Assembly (NCBI RefSeq): GCF_041296385.1
Contig: NC_091017.1
Location: 77,987,055-78,051,054 of the forward strand
Length of the DNA stretch: 64,000 nucleotides
Origin: Aphelocoma coerulescens
Lineage: Eukaryota; Chordata; Aves; Passeriformes; Corvidae
Reading direction: 5' to 3'
The translations under genes and the position numbers were made by a program. The number at the start of each line of letters is the position of its first letter. The stretch's first letter is position 1. Positions 53,285-64,000 of the stretch are shown here, one piece after another. The notes below the pieces were generated by a model. It saw only the letters and a list, made by a program, of their open reading frames with translations, made no database searches and was not told the origin of the DNA.

Positions 53285-55725
53285 AATATGGGATGGACAC
53301 TGGGATGGACACTGGGAGAGATGGAGGGATGGATGGATGGACACTGGGATGGATGGATGGATGGATGGATGGATGGATGGATGGATGGATGGATGGACAC
53401 TGGGATGGACACTGGGATGGATGAGGGATGGACACTGGGATGGAGGGATGGACACTAGGATGGATGGATGGACACTGGGATGGACACTGGGATGGATGGA
53501 GGGAGGTATGGATGGACACTGGGATGGACACTGGGATGGATGAGGGATGGACACTGGGATGGACACTGGGATGGATGGATGAATGGATGGATGGATGGAT
53601 GGATGGATGGATGGATGGATGGATGGATGGACACTGGGATGGATGGACACTGGGATGGACACTGGGGTGGGCATGTGGATGCTGAGATGGATGGACGGAC
53701 AATGGGATGGATGGATGGATGGACAATGGGATGGATGGACGGACACTGGGACGGACACTGGGACAGAGGGATGGATGGACACTGGGATGGACATGTGGAT
53801 GCTGAGGTGGATGAGGGCATGGATGGATGGACACTGGGATGGACACTGGGATGGATGGATGGACACTGTGATGGATGAGAGATGGACGCTGGCATGGAGG
53901 GATGGATGGACACTGGGATGGACATTGGGATGGATGGATGGGGGGATGGATGGACACTGGGATGGATGGATGGACACTGGGATGGACACTGGGATGGACA
54001 TGTGGATGCTGAGATGGATGGATGGACAATGGGATGGATGGATGGACGCTGGGATGGACACTGGGACGGATGGACGGATGGACGGATGGATGGATGGACA
54101 CTGGGATGGACATGTGGATGCTGAGGTGGATGAAGGCATGGATGGATGGACACTGGGATGGATGAGAGATGGACACTGGCATGGAGGGATGGACACTGGG
54201 ATGGACACTGGGATGGACATGTGGATGCTGAGATGGATGGATGGACAATGGGATGGACATTGGGACGGAGGGATGGATGGATGGATGGATGGATGGACGG
54301 ACGGACGGACGGACACTGGGATGGACACTGGGATGGATGGACATAGAGACGGACACTGGGATGGGCAGGGTCCAGATGGATGCTGGGATGGACAAATGGA
54401 TGCTGGGATGGATAAAGGCATGCATGGACGGATGGACACTGGGATGGACACTGGGATGGATGGATGGATGGACACTGGGATGGACATGTGGATGCTGAGA
54501 TGGATGGATGGACAATGGGATGGATGGATGGACGCTGGGATGGACACTGGGACAGAGGGATAGATGGATGTATGGATGGACACTGGGATGGACATGTGGA
54601 TGCTGAGATGGATGGACACTGGGATGGACACTGGGATGGATGGACAGAGAGATGGACACTGGGATGGGCAGGGTCCAGATGGATGCTGGGATGGACAAAT
54701 GGATGCTGGGATGGATAAAGGCATGCATGGACGGATGGACACTGGGATGGACAGGGTCATGGATGGATGGATGGATGGATGGGTGAGGGCATGGATGGAT
54801 GGACACTGGGATGGACAGGATCATGGATGGATGGATGGATGGATGGGTGAGGGTATGGATGGATGGACACTGGGATGGACAAATGGATGCCGGGATGGAG
54901 AGATGGACACTGGTCTGGGTGGATGGACAGATGGACACTGGGATGGACAGGGTCACGGATAGATGGACACTGGGATGGATGGGGGCATGGAGAGGTGGAC
55001 ACTGGGATGGATGGACAGACAGGTGGACACTGGGATGGACAGGGTCACGGATAGATGGACACTGGGATGGATGGGGGCATGGAGAGGTGGACACTGGGAT
55101 GGATGGACAGACAGGTGGACACTGGGATGGATGGGGCTGTGGATGGATGGACACTGGAATAGGCAGATGGATGGACATGGAGATGGACGCTGGAATGGAT
55201 GGATGGATGGACACTGGGATGGATGGACACTGGGATGGATGGACACTGGGATGGATGGATGGATGGATGGATGGTACAGATGGACAGATGGACACTGGGA
55301 TGGACACGGGCATGGAGGGATGGACATGGGGATGGACAGATGGCCACTGGAATGGATGGATGGATGGGTGGACACTGGGATGGATGGACACTGGGATGGA
55401 TGAATGGATGGGTGGTACAGATGGACACTGGGATGGATGGATGGACATTGGGATGGACAGAGGCATGAAAGGATGGACACGGGGATGGATGAATGAATGG
55501 TAGGATGGACAGATGGACACTGGGATGGACAGGGGCATGGATGGGTGGATGGGTGGATGGATGGATGGATGGATGGATGGATGGATGGATGGATGGATGG
55601 ATGGATGGATGGATGGATGGATGGATGGATGGATGGACGGACGGGTGGATGGATGGATGGATGGATGGATGGATGGATGGATGGACGGGTGGATGGATGG
55701 ACGGACAGTGGGAAGGACGAGATCA
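53285..55725. repeat. (ATGG)n and GGACACTGGGATGGAT array
   Basis: About 2.4 kb of ATGG tetramers (longest at 55550-55640) interspersed with GGACACTGGGATGG. 52930-53285 before it is unique, with no coding sequence. Confidence 0.95.
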
Positions 55726-55924
55726 TGGACAGATGGACATTGGGATGGTTGGAAGCATGGACAGAAGGACACTGGGACGGATGGACTCTGGGATGGACAA
55801 GGCCATGGACACTCAAGATGGACACTGGGATGGATGGGGATATGCACAGATGGATACTGGGATGGACACCAAGGATGGATGGACAGAGGGATACTGGGAT
55901 GGGTGGGGACATGGACAGACAGAA

Positions 55925-57955
55925 CCCCTGCGACCTATTTGGGGTCAACCCAGGGGCACATTTGGGTCACTTTGGGGTACCCCTTGCACATGTTTAGGGT
56001 CACCCCAGGGGGTCTCGAGGGAGATTTGGGGTCACTTTGTGCCATCCCTGGCACCCATTTGGGGTCCCCAGGGACACATTGGGGTCACTTTGTGCCATCC
56101 CTGGCACCCATTTGGGGTCCTCAGGGACACATTGGGGTCACTTTGTGCCATCCCTGGCACCCATCTGGGGTCCCCTCATTGGGGTCACTTTGTGCCATCC
56201 CTGGCACCCATTTGGGGTCCCCCCATTGGGGTCACTTTGTGCCATCCCTGGCACCCATTTGGGGTCCCCAGGGACACATTGGGGTCACTTTGTGCCATCC
56301 CTGGCACCCATTTGGGGTCCTCAGGGACACATTGGGGTCACTTTGTGCTTTCCCTGGCACTCATTTGGGGTCCCCCCAGGGACACATTGGGGTCACTTTG
56401 TGCCATCCCTGGCACCCATTTGGGGTCCCCAGGGACACATCGGGGTCACTTTGTGCCATCCCTGGCACCCATTTGGGGTCCCCCCATTGGGGTCACTTTG
56501 TGCTTTCCCTGGCACCCATTTGGGGTCTCCCCAGGGACACATTGGGGTCACTTCGTGCCATCCTTGGCACCCATTTGGGGTCCTCAGGGACACATTGGGG
56601 TCACTTTGTGCCATCCCTGGCACCCATTTGGGGTCCCCAGGGACACATTGGGGTCACTTTGTGCCATCCCTGGCACCCATTTGGGGTCCCCCCATTGGGG
56701 TCACTTTGTGCCATCCCTGGCACCCATTTGGGGTCCCCAGGGACACATTGGGGTCACTTTGTGCCATCCCTGGCACCCATTTGGGGTCCTCAGGGACACA
56801 TCGGGGTCACTTTGTGCCATCCCTGGCACCCATTTGGGGTCCCCAGGGACACATTGGGGTCACTTTGTGCCATCCCTGGCACCCATTTGGGGTTCCCCCA
56901 TTGGGGTCACTTTGTGCTATCCCTGGCACCCATTTGGGGTCCCCCCATTGGGGTCACTTTGTGCCATCCCTTGCACCCATTTGGGGTCCCCAGGGACACA
57001 TTGGGGTCACTTTGTGCCATCCCTGGCACCCATTTGGGGTCCTCAGGGACACATTGGGGTCACTTTGTGCCATCCCTGGCACCCATTTGGGGTCCCCAGG
57101 GACACATTGGGGTCACTTTGTGCCTTCCCTGGCACCCATTTGGGGTCCCCAGGGACACATTGGGGTCACTTTGTGCCATCCCTGGCACCCATTTGGGATC
57201 CCCCCAGGGAATCTCGGGGGACACATCAGGGTCACCCCACGGTTCCCCTGACACCCATTTGGGGTCACCCCGGGGTGTCTCAGGGGACACATCTGGGCTA
57301 CTTTGGGGTAGCCCTGGCACCCATTTGGGGCCTCTCCAGGCTGTCCCCGTGGCTCCAGCGGGGTCTCCTTTGGGATGTGTCCGGAGCCTCTTTGGTGTCC
57401 CTGGGGCCACTTTGGGGTCACCCCGAGGTGCCCCGGGGAATACATTTGGGCTACTTTGGGGTACCCATCTGGGGTCACCCCGGGGTGTCCCTGGGGCCAC
57501 TTTGGGGTCCCCCCAGGGAATCTCGGGGAACACATTTGGGTTACTTTGGGGTACCCCTGGCACCCATCTGGGGTCACCCCGGGGTGTCCCTGGGGCCACT
57601 TTGGGGTCCTCCCAGGGAATCTCGGGGAACACATTTGGGTTGCTTTGGGGTACCCCTGGCACCCATCTGGGGTCACCCCGGGGTGTCCCTGGGGCCAGTT
57701 TGGGGCCCCCCAGGGAATCTCGGGGAACACATTTGGGTTACTTTGGGGTACCCCTGGCACCCATCTGGGGTCACCCCGGGGTGTCCCTGGGGCCACTTTG
57801 GGGTCCCCCCAGGGAATCTCGGGGGACACACCGGGGTCCCTTCACGCTACCCCTGGCACCCGTTCGGGGTCTCCCCGGGGTGTCTCGGGGGACACATTTG
57901 TGCTACTTTGGGGTACCCCTGGCACCCACTTGGTGCCTCTCCAGGCTGTCCCCGT
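55925..57955. repeat. GGGGTCACTTTGTGCCATCC minisatellite upstream of EBF4
   Basis: Units of about 50-60 bases with TGGCACCCATTTGGGGTCCC and AGGGACACATTG; the right third (57240-57955) is a diverged form with longer units. It ends at the EBF4 CpG island. Confidence 0.94.
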
Positions 57956-57959
57956 GGCC

Positions 57960-59173
57960 TCATCGGTCCCTCCCGGGGGGTCCCTCCCGGGGGGGTCTCT
58001 CCCCGGGGGTCTCTCGGGGGTCTCCCCTCGGGGTGCCCGGCGCCCCCCGCGCGGCGCGGGGAGGGACCGCTCCTCCCCGGAATGATGTCAGCCTGGCCGG
58101 CCGCGGCCCCCGCCTCCCCCGGCGGCTCCGGCCCTGCCTCCCCGGGGAGGCGGCGGCGGCGGCGGCGGTGCCGGGATGGCCCGGGCCGGCGGGGCGGCGG
58201 CGGCAGCGGCGGGGGGGCGGCGGCGGCAGCGGGCGCTGCTGCTGCTCATGGTGCTGCTGCCCGAGCCGGGCCGCCGGGGCCGCGCCGGGGGGCGGCGGAG
58301 GCGGCGAGGGGACAGCGATGGCACCCCCGGCACCCCCGGGCTTCCCCCCGGCCGCCCGCTGCTGCTGCTGCTGCCGCTGCCGCCGCCGCCGCCGCCGCCT
58401 CCGCCCGGCGCTGCCGCCGCCGCCCGCCCGGTAACGGAACCGAGCCCCCGCCCCCGGCCGGGCCCCCCCTTCCCCCCCCCCCCGGCCGCCGCCGCTCCTC
58501 CCCTGCGCCTCGGCCCTCCCTCCCTCCGGCCTCCCTGCGATCCTCCTTCCATCCCTCCGGGGCCGCTCTCCGAGCCACCCTCCATCCCTCCCTCCATCCC
58601 TCCCTCCCTCCCTCTGCCGCGCTCCATCCCTCCACTCCTCCTCCATCCCTCCCTCCATCCTTCCACTCCTCCTCCGAGCCTTCCTCCACCCCTCCTCTCC
58701 CTCCTTCCATCCCTCCCTCCACTCCTCCTCTCCAGCCTCTCCCTCCCTCCATCCTTCTACTCCTCCTCCGAGCCTTCCTCCATCCCTCCCTCCACTCCTC
58801 CTCAGCCTCCCTCCTCTCCTCCGAGCCTTCCTCCCCTCCCTCCCTCCATCCCTCCCTCCACTCCTCCCCACCCCTCCCTCTCTCCCCCCGCGCCGCCCCC
58901 CGCCCCTTCCCCTCCCCTCACTTGGCTCCGGGGCTCCTCCAGCTCCAACTTCTCGGGCTCTGCCCCCTCCCTCTCTCCCTCCTCCCTCCCCCCGAACCCC
59001 CCCACCGGGAGCCTCCCCCTCCCTCCTTCTCTCCCTCCCTCTCTCCCTCCGCAGATGCCGCTTCCCCGGCGGCCGGGACGGCGGCCCCCGGCACCTGCCC
59101 GGTGCTGAGCGCGGGGCTGGGGGGGTTCGGGGGGTGGGGGGGGGTGTCCGGGGGTCCCCCTGAGCCCCCGGTG
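57960..59173 (+). promoter_or_regulatory. EBF4: EBF4 CpG island, promoter and 5' leader region
   Basis: The stretch is very CpG-rich from 57960 to about 58510, with GGC and CTG/CCG triplet runs at 58150-58415, then a TCCCTCC pyrimidine tract to about 59050. A 17-codon upstream ORF starts at 59055. GCCCG/GTAACG at 58430 and a strong acceptor CCTCCGCAG ending at 59054 could join an upstream exon in frame with EBF4; this is untested. Confidence 0.6.
58150..58415. repeat. GGC and CTG/CCG triplet runs
   Basis: Imperfect (CGG)n at about 58150-58220 and (CTG)(CCG)n at about 58360-58405 within the CpG island. Confidence 0.85.
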
Positions 59174-59304
59174 ATGTTCTCGGTGCAGGAGGCGCTGCCC
59201 CGGGGGGGGGTCCCCATGAAGGAGGAGCCGCTGAGCGCGGGGGTCCCCGCCGGCCGCTGGCTGCAGGGCACCGGCATCCTGGACGCCAGCACGGCGGCGC
59301 AGAG
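59174..59304 (+). CDS. EBF4: EBF4 exon 1 (partial gene, continues beyond window)
   Basis: Reads [40 protein letters not shown] and AAQ, then AG/GTAAGG with a split serine codon. This is the conserved N-terminus of the EBF (COE) transcription factors; the next exon in the family begins GVGLARAHFEKQPP, which is not in the window. ALPR and [10 protein letters not shown] fit human EBF4 (EALPR-like, [11 protein letters not shown]) better than EBF1 (GVLDANTAAQS), and EBF4 is on human 20p13 with the other genes here. EBF proteins bind DNA as dimers through a zinc-knuckle DNA-binding domain encoded downstream. MKEE is a possible SUMO acceptor. The reading frame is open far upstream, so a longer N-terminus cannot be excluded. 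Confidence 0.88.
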
Positions 59305-59307
59305 GTA

Positions 59308-59515
59308 AGGGGACAGCCCGGGGACAGCCGGGGGACAGCCGGGGGACAGCCCGGGGACAGCCCGGGGACAGCCCGGGGACAGCCGGGGGAGAGCCGAGGG
59401 ACAGCCGGGGAACGGCCCGGGGACAGCCGGGGAACGGCCCGGGGACAGCCGGGGGACAGCCCGGGGAACAGCCCGGGGACAGCCGGGGAACGGCCCGGGG
59501 ACAGCCCGGGGGCTG
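59308..59515 (+). repeat. EBF4: GGGGACAGCC array at the EBF4 exon-1 donor
   Basis: About 18 units of 10-13 bases starting within four bases of the exon end. Confidence 0.92.
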
Positions 59516-59539
59516 CGGGATGGGTGCAGCCCGAGCTCC

Positions 59540-60370
59540 GCGGGCATCCCGGGCTCCATGGGAATCCCAGGCGGAGTGGTCATCCCGGAGGCTGTGGGCA
59601 TTCCAGGGCAAGTGAGCATGCCAGGTGCAGTGGGCATCCTGGATTCCACGGGAGTTCCAGGGGCTGGGGGCATCCCGGCGCTCCGGGCATCCCAGATGGA
59701 GTGGTCATCGCAGGTTTCGTGGGCATCCTGGTTACAGCGGGCATCCCAGGGCTCTGGGCATCCCGGGTTTCATGGGCATCCCGGTTTTCATGGGGGTTCT
59801 GGGCATTCCGGGGCTCTGGACATCCTGGGCTCCTCGGGTATCCCAGCTTCCGTGGGCATTCCAGGGGCTCCTCGGGTATCCCGGGGTTCCGGGCATCCTG
59901 GGCTCCACAGGCGTTGCCAGGGCTGTGGATGTGCCCGGCTTCCCGAATTCCACGGGCATCCCAGATTCCATGAGCATCCCAGGCTCTGCAGCCGTGCTGG
60001 GCACTCCGGGCATTCCAGGGGCTCTGGGATTATCCCGGGATCCACGGGCATTCCAGGGGCTGTGGGTATCCCGGGCTTCTGGGAGTGTCCTGGTCACTGT
60101 GGGCATCCTGGGCACTGCGGGCATTCCAGGGGCTGTGGCTATCCTGGGGTTTGGGAGTGTCCTGGGATCCACGGACATTCCGTGCCCCGTGGGCTCCGTG
60201 GTCGTGCCAGGCTCCGTGGTCGTTCCGGGCACCGCAGGTGTCCTGGGTCCCACGGGCTCCGCGGGCATCCCTGGATGTGCCCCCCTGTCCTGGGATTCCC
60301 TGGGCCTCTGGATCCCCCGTGCCGGTGCCCTGGGCATCCCGGGAACCCCACGGATTCCAGCTGCCAGGGG
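59540..60370. repeat. EBF4: GGGCATCCCAGGG minisatellite, EBF4 intron 1
   Basis: Diverged units of about 24-30 bases built on GGGCATCCCGG and TTCCAGGGGCT. Confidence 0.85.
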
Positions 60371-60414
60371 TTTGTGCCAATGGGAATGGGATCTGCGCCC
60401 ACTCCCTGCCTTTT

Positions 60415-61115
60415 CCAGAGGTCCCAAACCCCATTCCCTGCCCTGAATCCCATTCCCTGCCTTCCTCTGGAGCTCAAATCCCATTCCCTGCCTTCCCGGG
60501 GGTTCAGGGCTCCATGGACCCCGTTCCCTGCCTTTTCCGGGGAGCTCGAATCCCATTCCCTGCTTTCCCAGAGGGCTCAGGGCTCCCCGAATCCCATTCG
60601 CTGCTCTCCTGGGGGACTCAAATCCCATTCCCTGCCCTTCTGGGGGGCTCAGGACTTCCTGAATTCCATTCCCTGCATTCCCAGAGGGCTCAGAGCTCCC
60701 TGAACCCCATTCCCTGCTTTCCCAAGAGACTCAGATCCCATTCCCTGCCTTCCTGAGGGGCTCAGTGCTCCCTGAATCCTATTCCCTGCTCTCCTGAGGG
60801 GCCCAAATCCTATTCCCTGCCCTTTCCAGGTGGCTCAAACCCCATTCCCTGCCCTCCGTGAGGGTTCAGGGCTCCACGGATCCCATTCCCTGCTTTCCCA
60901 GGAGACTCAAATCCCATTCCCTGCCTTCCCGAGGGGCTCAGGGCTCCCTGAATCCCATTCCCTGCCCTTTCCAGGCGGCTCAAATCCCATTCCCTGCCCT
61001 CCGTGAGGGTTCAGGGCTCCACGGATCCCATTCCCTGCTTTTTCCAGGGTATTCAGGGCTCCCTGAATCCCATTCCCTGCTTTTCCGGGGGGCTCAAATC
61101 CCATTCCCTGCCCTC
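60415..61115. repeat. EBF4: CAAATCCCATTCCCTGCC minisatellite, EBF4 intron 1
   Basis: Units of about 35-55 bases with GGGCTCAGGGCTCCCTG links. Confidence 0.9.
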
Positions 61116-61599
61116 CCCGGGGCCCTCAGTGTCCCCTCTGTCTCTGTCCAGCACATGCCCAGAGGGGTCAGTGCCACCCCCATCCCCTGGGGCTGTCCCT
61201 AAGGCATCACCGAGGCCGTGGTGGCTCCCTGGGGTCCCCCCAAAACTTTGGGATGCTGGAAAATCTCAGGGAACCCCCTCCCCGCCCCCCAAAAGGGACC
61301 CCAGTGCGGCCACCACCGTGGTGACATCCACCCCCGGGGGTGACCATGCGGGACTGAGGGACAGCAGTGCCAGGCTGGGGGGGTCGGGGTCCCAGGGAGG
61401 TGCCAGCCTTGTCCCTGTGTCCCCAAAAAGTCCCCCGGGACTCCCACGGGCGACAGGGGGACACACCCAGGGCTGGCAGCGGTGGCAGGGACACCCCGAG
61501 TGGAGTCCCGGGCAGCTTCCCACCCTTCCTGTGCCACCCGTGGGGACACCTGGCCGGGGAGGGGCTACCCGCACCCCACAAACACCGGTGTCCCCCGCT

Positions 61600-62300
61600 C
61601 CGTGTGTCCCCATGGCCACCGCAGTGTCCCCAAGGGGTTGGCAGCGGGGTCTGGGGTCCCACAGAAGGTCCCCACATGTGGGTGGCATCCAGGCCCTTCT
61701 AACCCCCCCCCACCCCCCGCGTGTCCCCGCGGCCACCACGATGTCCCCAAGAGGTTGGCACCGCCACCCTGGGGACCCGCAGGGGGTCCGGGGGTGACCC
61801 ACGCAATGTCCCCACTCTTGGGTGGCATCCAGGACCCTCACACCCCCTCCCGCGGCCACCACGATGTCCCCAAGGGGTTGGCACCGAGGTCTGGGGTCCC
61901 CCCTGAAGGTCCTTGAGTGACCAACGCGGGGTCCCCACTCTCGGGTGGGGTCCAGCACCCCCTAAACCCCCCCCTCCCGAGTGTCCCCACGGCCACCACG
62001 ATGTCCCCAAGGGGTTGGCACTGCCATCCTGGGGTCCTACAGAGAGTCCCCACCCGTGGGTGGCATCCAGGACCCTCCAACCCCCCCCCCCCCCGTGTCC
62101 CCACGGCCACCACGATGTCCCCAAGGGCTTGGCACCGCGGTCCTGGGCTGTGGGGTGACCCACGCGGGGTCCTCACCCGCGGACCCTCTAAACCTCCCCC
62201 TCCCGCGTGTCCTCGCGGCCATCACGGTGTCCCCAAGGGGTTGACACCGAGCTCCGGTGTCCCCCTGAAGGTCCCTGAGTGACCCACGCGGTGTCCCCGC
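61600..62300. repeat. EBF4: Long-unit (about 115-125 bases) tandem repeat, EBF4 intron 1
   Basis: Five to six copies carry ACGATGTCCCCAAGGGGTTG, GTGGGTGGCATCCAGGACCC and a CCCGCGTGTCCC link. Confidence 0.9.
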
Positions 62301-63199
62301 TCTCGGGGGGGGTCCCCACGCCCCTCAACCCCACTCGGAGCCGCTTTAGGGCCGTGCCCGGGGCCCGCCCGGAGCCGCCGCTTTCCTGGAAGCGCCGGGG
62401 CCGCGGCTGCTTGGAAATGCTTGATTGGCTTTAATAATTAATTAACGCGCGGGCGGGGCTGGCAGCGCGGGGGGGGGACACGGCGGGGGACAGCGGCGAC
62501 AGTCAGGGCCACCCCCCGCGCGTCACCGAGGCGATTTGGGGGGAGGCCGAGGGGGATTTTTGGGGGCTGGAAAGCGCCGCTGTCCCGTTGGGGGTGGCGG
62601 GCGACGGGGAGGGGACAGAGGTGTCCAAAGCCACCCGCGCAGGGAGGGGACAAGGGGCAGGTGTGGCACGTCTGGGGTGGCCACGCACAGGTGTTGTCGC
62701 CTCCCCAGGTGTGGCCCCTGGGGACAGTTTGGGTGCCCGCGGGTGGCCCTGGCGACAATTTGGGTCCTCGAGGAGCAGCTGAAGGAGCTTTTCCTCTGTC
62801 ACGCCACGGAGAAGTGTCCCCAGAGTGTCGCCAAGGTCCCCGCGGGTTTCACGCTGTGGCGGGGGTGACACTTGGGGACCCGCTCCGCTGCTCCCGGGAG
62901 GACACCGAGGGGACAGGGAGCACCCGCGGGGTGGGGACACGGGGACATCGTGCCTGGGGTAGCTCTGCTGTCACTGTCCTGGCACCCCGCGTGTCGGGGC
63001 ACGGGGACAGCGGCGGTGACACCGGCGAGCCCCGGGGTGGCACCAGGGGATGGCAGCGCGGGTGGCTTGGGCGGGGAGGGCTCAGGGATGTCCCCTCCTG
63101 TCCCTCGTGTCGCCGAGGCCAGGACGGGTGGTGCTGCTGAGGGCTGGCGGTGTCCCCTGCTGTGTCCCCTACCCTGGCCAGGGAGGGGACTCTGGGGGT

Positions 63200-64000
63200 C
63201 CTGGGGAGGGTCCCAGGGAGGGGGTGCTGGGTGTCCCCCGGAGGGGATGCTGGGGACACGCTGGTGGCCCTGGGGACACGCTGGTGGCCCTGGGGACCGG
63301 GTCCTGGGCGTCCTGGGGACAGGCTGGTGGCTGTGGGATGGCGTCCTGAGGGATTTAGGGACAGGCTGGTGGCCCTGGGGGAGGGGGTGCTGCCAGGTTT
63401 TGGGGGGTTCCAGGCCAGGATGCCTGGGGTCCCAGGGACTGGATTTATGGATTTATGGATTCTGGGAAGGGCTGCTGGGGGTCTTGGGGACATCGTGCTG
63501 GGGGTTCTGGTAATGGGGTGCTGGGGGTCCCTTGGATGGGGCGCTGGGGTCCCATGGAGGAGATGCTGGGGGTCCCAGTGCTGGGGGTCCCCAGGATGGG
63601 GTATTGGGGTTCCCAGAGCTGAGGATCCCTGGGATGGGGCGCTGGGGCCCCATGGAGGAGATGCTGGGGGTCCCAGTGCTGGGGGTCCCCAGGATGGGGT
63701 ATTGGGGTTCCCAGAGCTGAGGATCTCTGGGATGGGGCGCCGGGGCCCCATGGAGGAGATGCTGGGGGTCCCAGTGCTGGGGGTCCCCAGGATGGGGTAT
63801 TGGGGTTCCCAGAGCTGAGGATCCCTGGGATGGGGCGCTGGGGCCCCATGGAGGAGATGCTGGGGGTCCCAGTGCTGGGGGTCCCCAGGATGGGGTATTG
63901 GGGTTCCCAGAGCTGAGGATCCCTGGGATGGGGCGCTGGTGTCCTACAGAGGAGGTTTTGGCGTTCCTGGCAATGGGACGTTGGGTGTCCCAGTATTGGG
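63200..64000. repeat. EBF4: 95-base tandem repeat at window end, EBF4 intron 1
   Basis: From about 63530, four to five copies with GAGGAGATGCTGGGGGTCCC, AGGATGGGGTATTGGGGTTC and AGAGCTGAGGATCCCTGGG; 63200-63530 is a looser GGTGGCCCTGGGG repeat. The array runs to the window end. Confidence 0.92.

Larger units (their letters stand above)
59305..64000 (+). other. EBF4: EBF4 intron 1 (start); no coding sequence recognised
   Basis: From the donor to the window end I find no EBF exon 2. The region is mostly arrays with unique stretches at about 61115-61600 and 62300-63200. One AT-rich element, TTAATAATTAATTAACG, at about 62430-62447 stands out in otherwise GC-rich DNA. Confidence 0.6.

Noticed and set aside
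52881..55847. Minus-strand frame of about 990 codons of HPSIHPS repeats
   Set aside because: Direct translation of the (ATGG)n array, open because the repeat contains no stop in that frame.
58176..59108. Plus-strand frame starting MARAGG with a leucine-rich stretch resembling a signal peptide
   Set aside because: The leucines come from a CTG run in a CpG island; the frame is not that of EBF4 and continues into simple TCCCTCC repeats.
62503..62940. Minus-strand 145-codon frame with EEKLLQLLLEDPN
   Set aside because: It looks slightly more protein-like than its surroundings, but I recognise no family, acceptor or partner exon, and it lies in EBF4 intron 1.

Overview
This is a vertebrate nuclear sequence, most likely a bird and probably one of its small GC-rich microchromosomes. 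Three things point that way. Several fragments look like the 3' end of the CR1 LINE, the main avian interspersed repeat. Introns are short and GC-rich. More than half of the window is tandem repeat. No database search was possible, so gene names rest on recognising the translated proteins and on agreement of exon phases.

Layout. (1) 1-17 kb, plus strand: HSPA12B, an atypical Hsp70-family ATPase. Eleven coding exons from 1385 to 15394 join in phase into 671 residues; the start-codon exon appears to lie to the left of the window. (2) 17.8-28.6 kb, minus strand: ADISSP (C20orf27), five coding exons, 184 residues, convergent with HSPA12B. (3) 32.0-37.1 kb, minus strand: SPEF1, a ciliary calponin-homology protein, six exons, 226 residues, with about twelve tandem X-box-like palindromes directly upstream of its start codon. 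(4) 37.97-38.56 kb: a CpG-rich block with CCAAT boxes and a TATA-like box but no recognisable gene behind it, followed by about 4 kb of tandem repeats. (5) 42.8-46.4 kb, minus strand: a compact type II membrane C-type lectin with a QPD (galactose-type) motif, five exons, 227 residues. (6) 46.5-58 kb: almost entirely tandem arrays, interrupted by a short CRE/CTCF-like unique block at 52.8-52.93 kb. (7) 58.0-64 kb, plus strand: the CpG island, first coding exon and start of intron 1 of EBF4, an early B-cell factor transcription factor.

HSPA12B, ADISSP and SPEF1 are adjacent in the same order on human 20p13, and EBF4 is also on 20p13, so the block is conserved synteny with local rearrangement. 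I found no CENPB or CDC25B and do not recall the lectin at the human locus. The genes do not form a common pathway.

The most striking feature is where the minisatellites sit. Several start at, or are built from, splice junctions or exon ends: the exon-2 donor, the exon-3 acceptor and the stop-codon end of HSPA12B, the exon-3 acceptor of SPEF1, the exon-3 acceptor of the lectin, and the exon-1 donor of EBF4. Exons survive as small islands between arrays.
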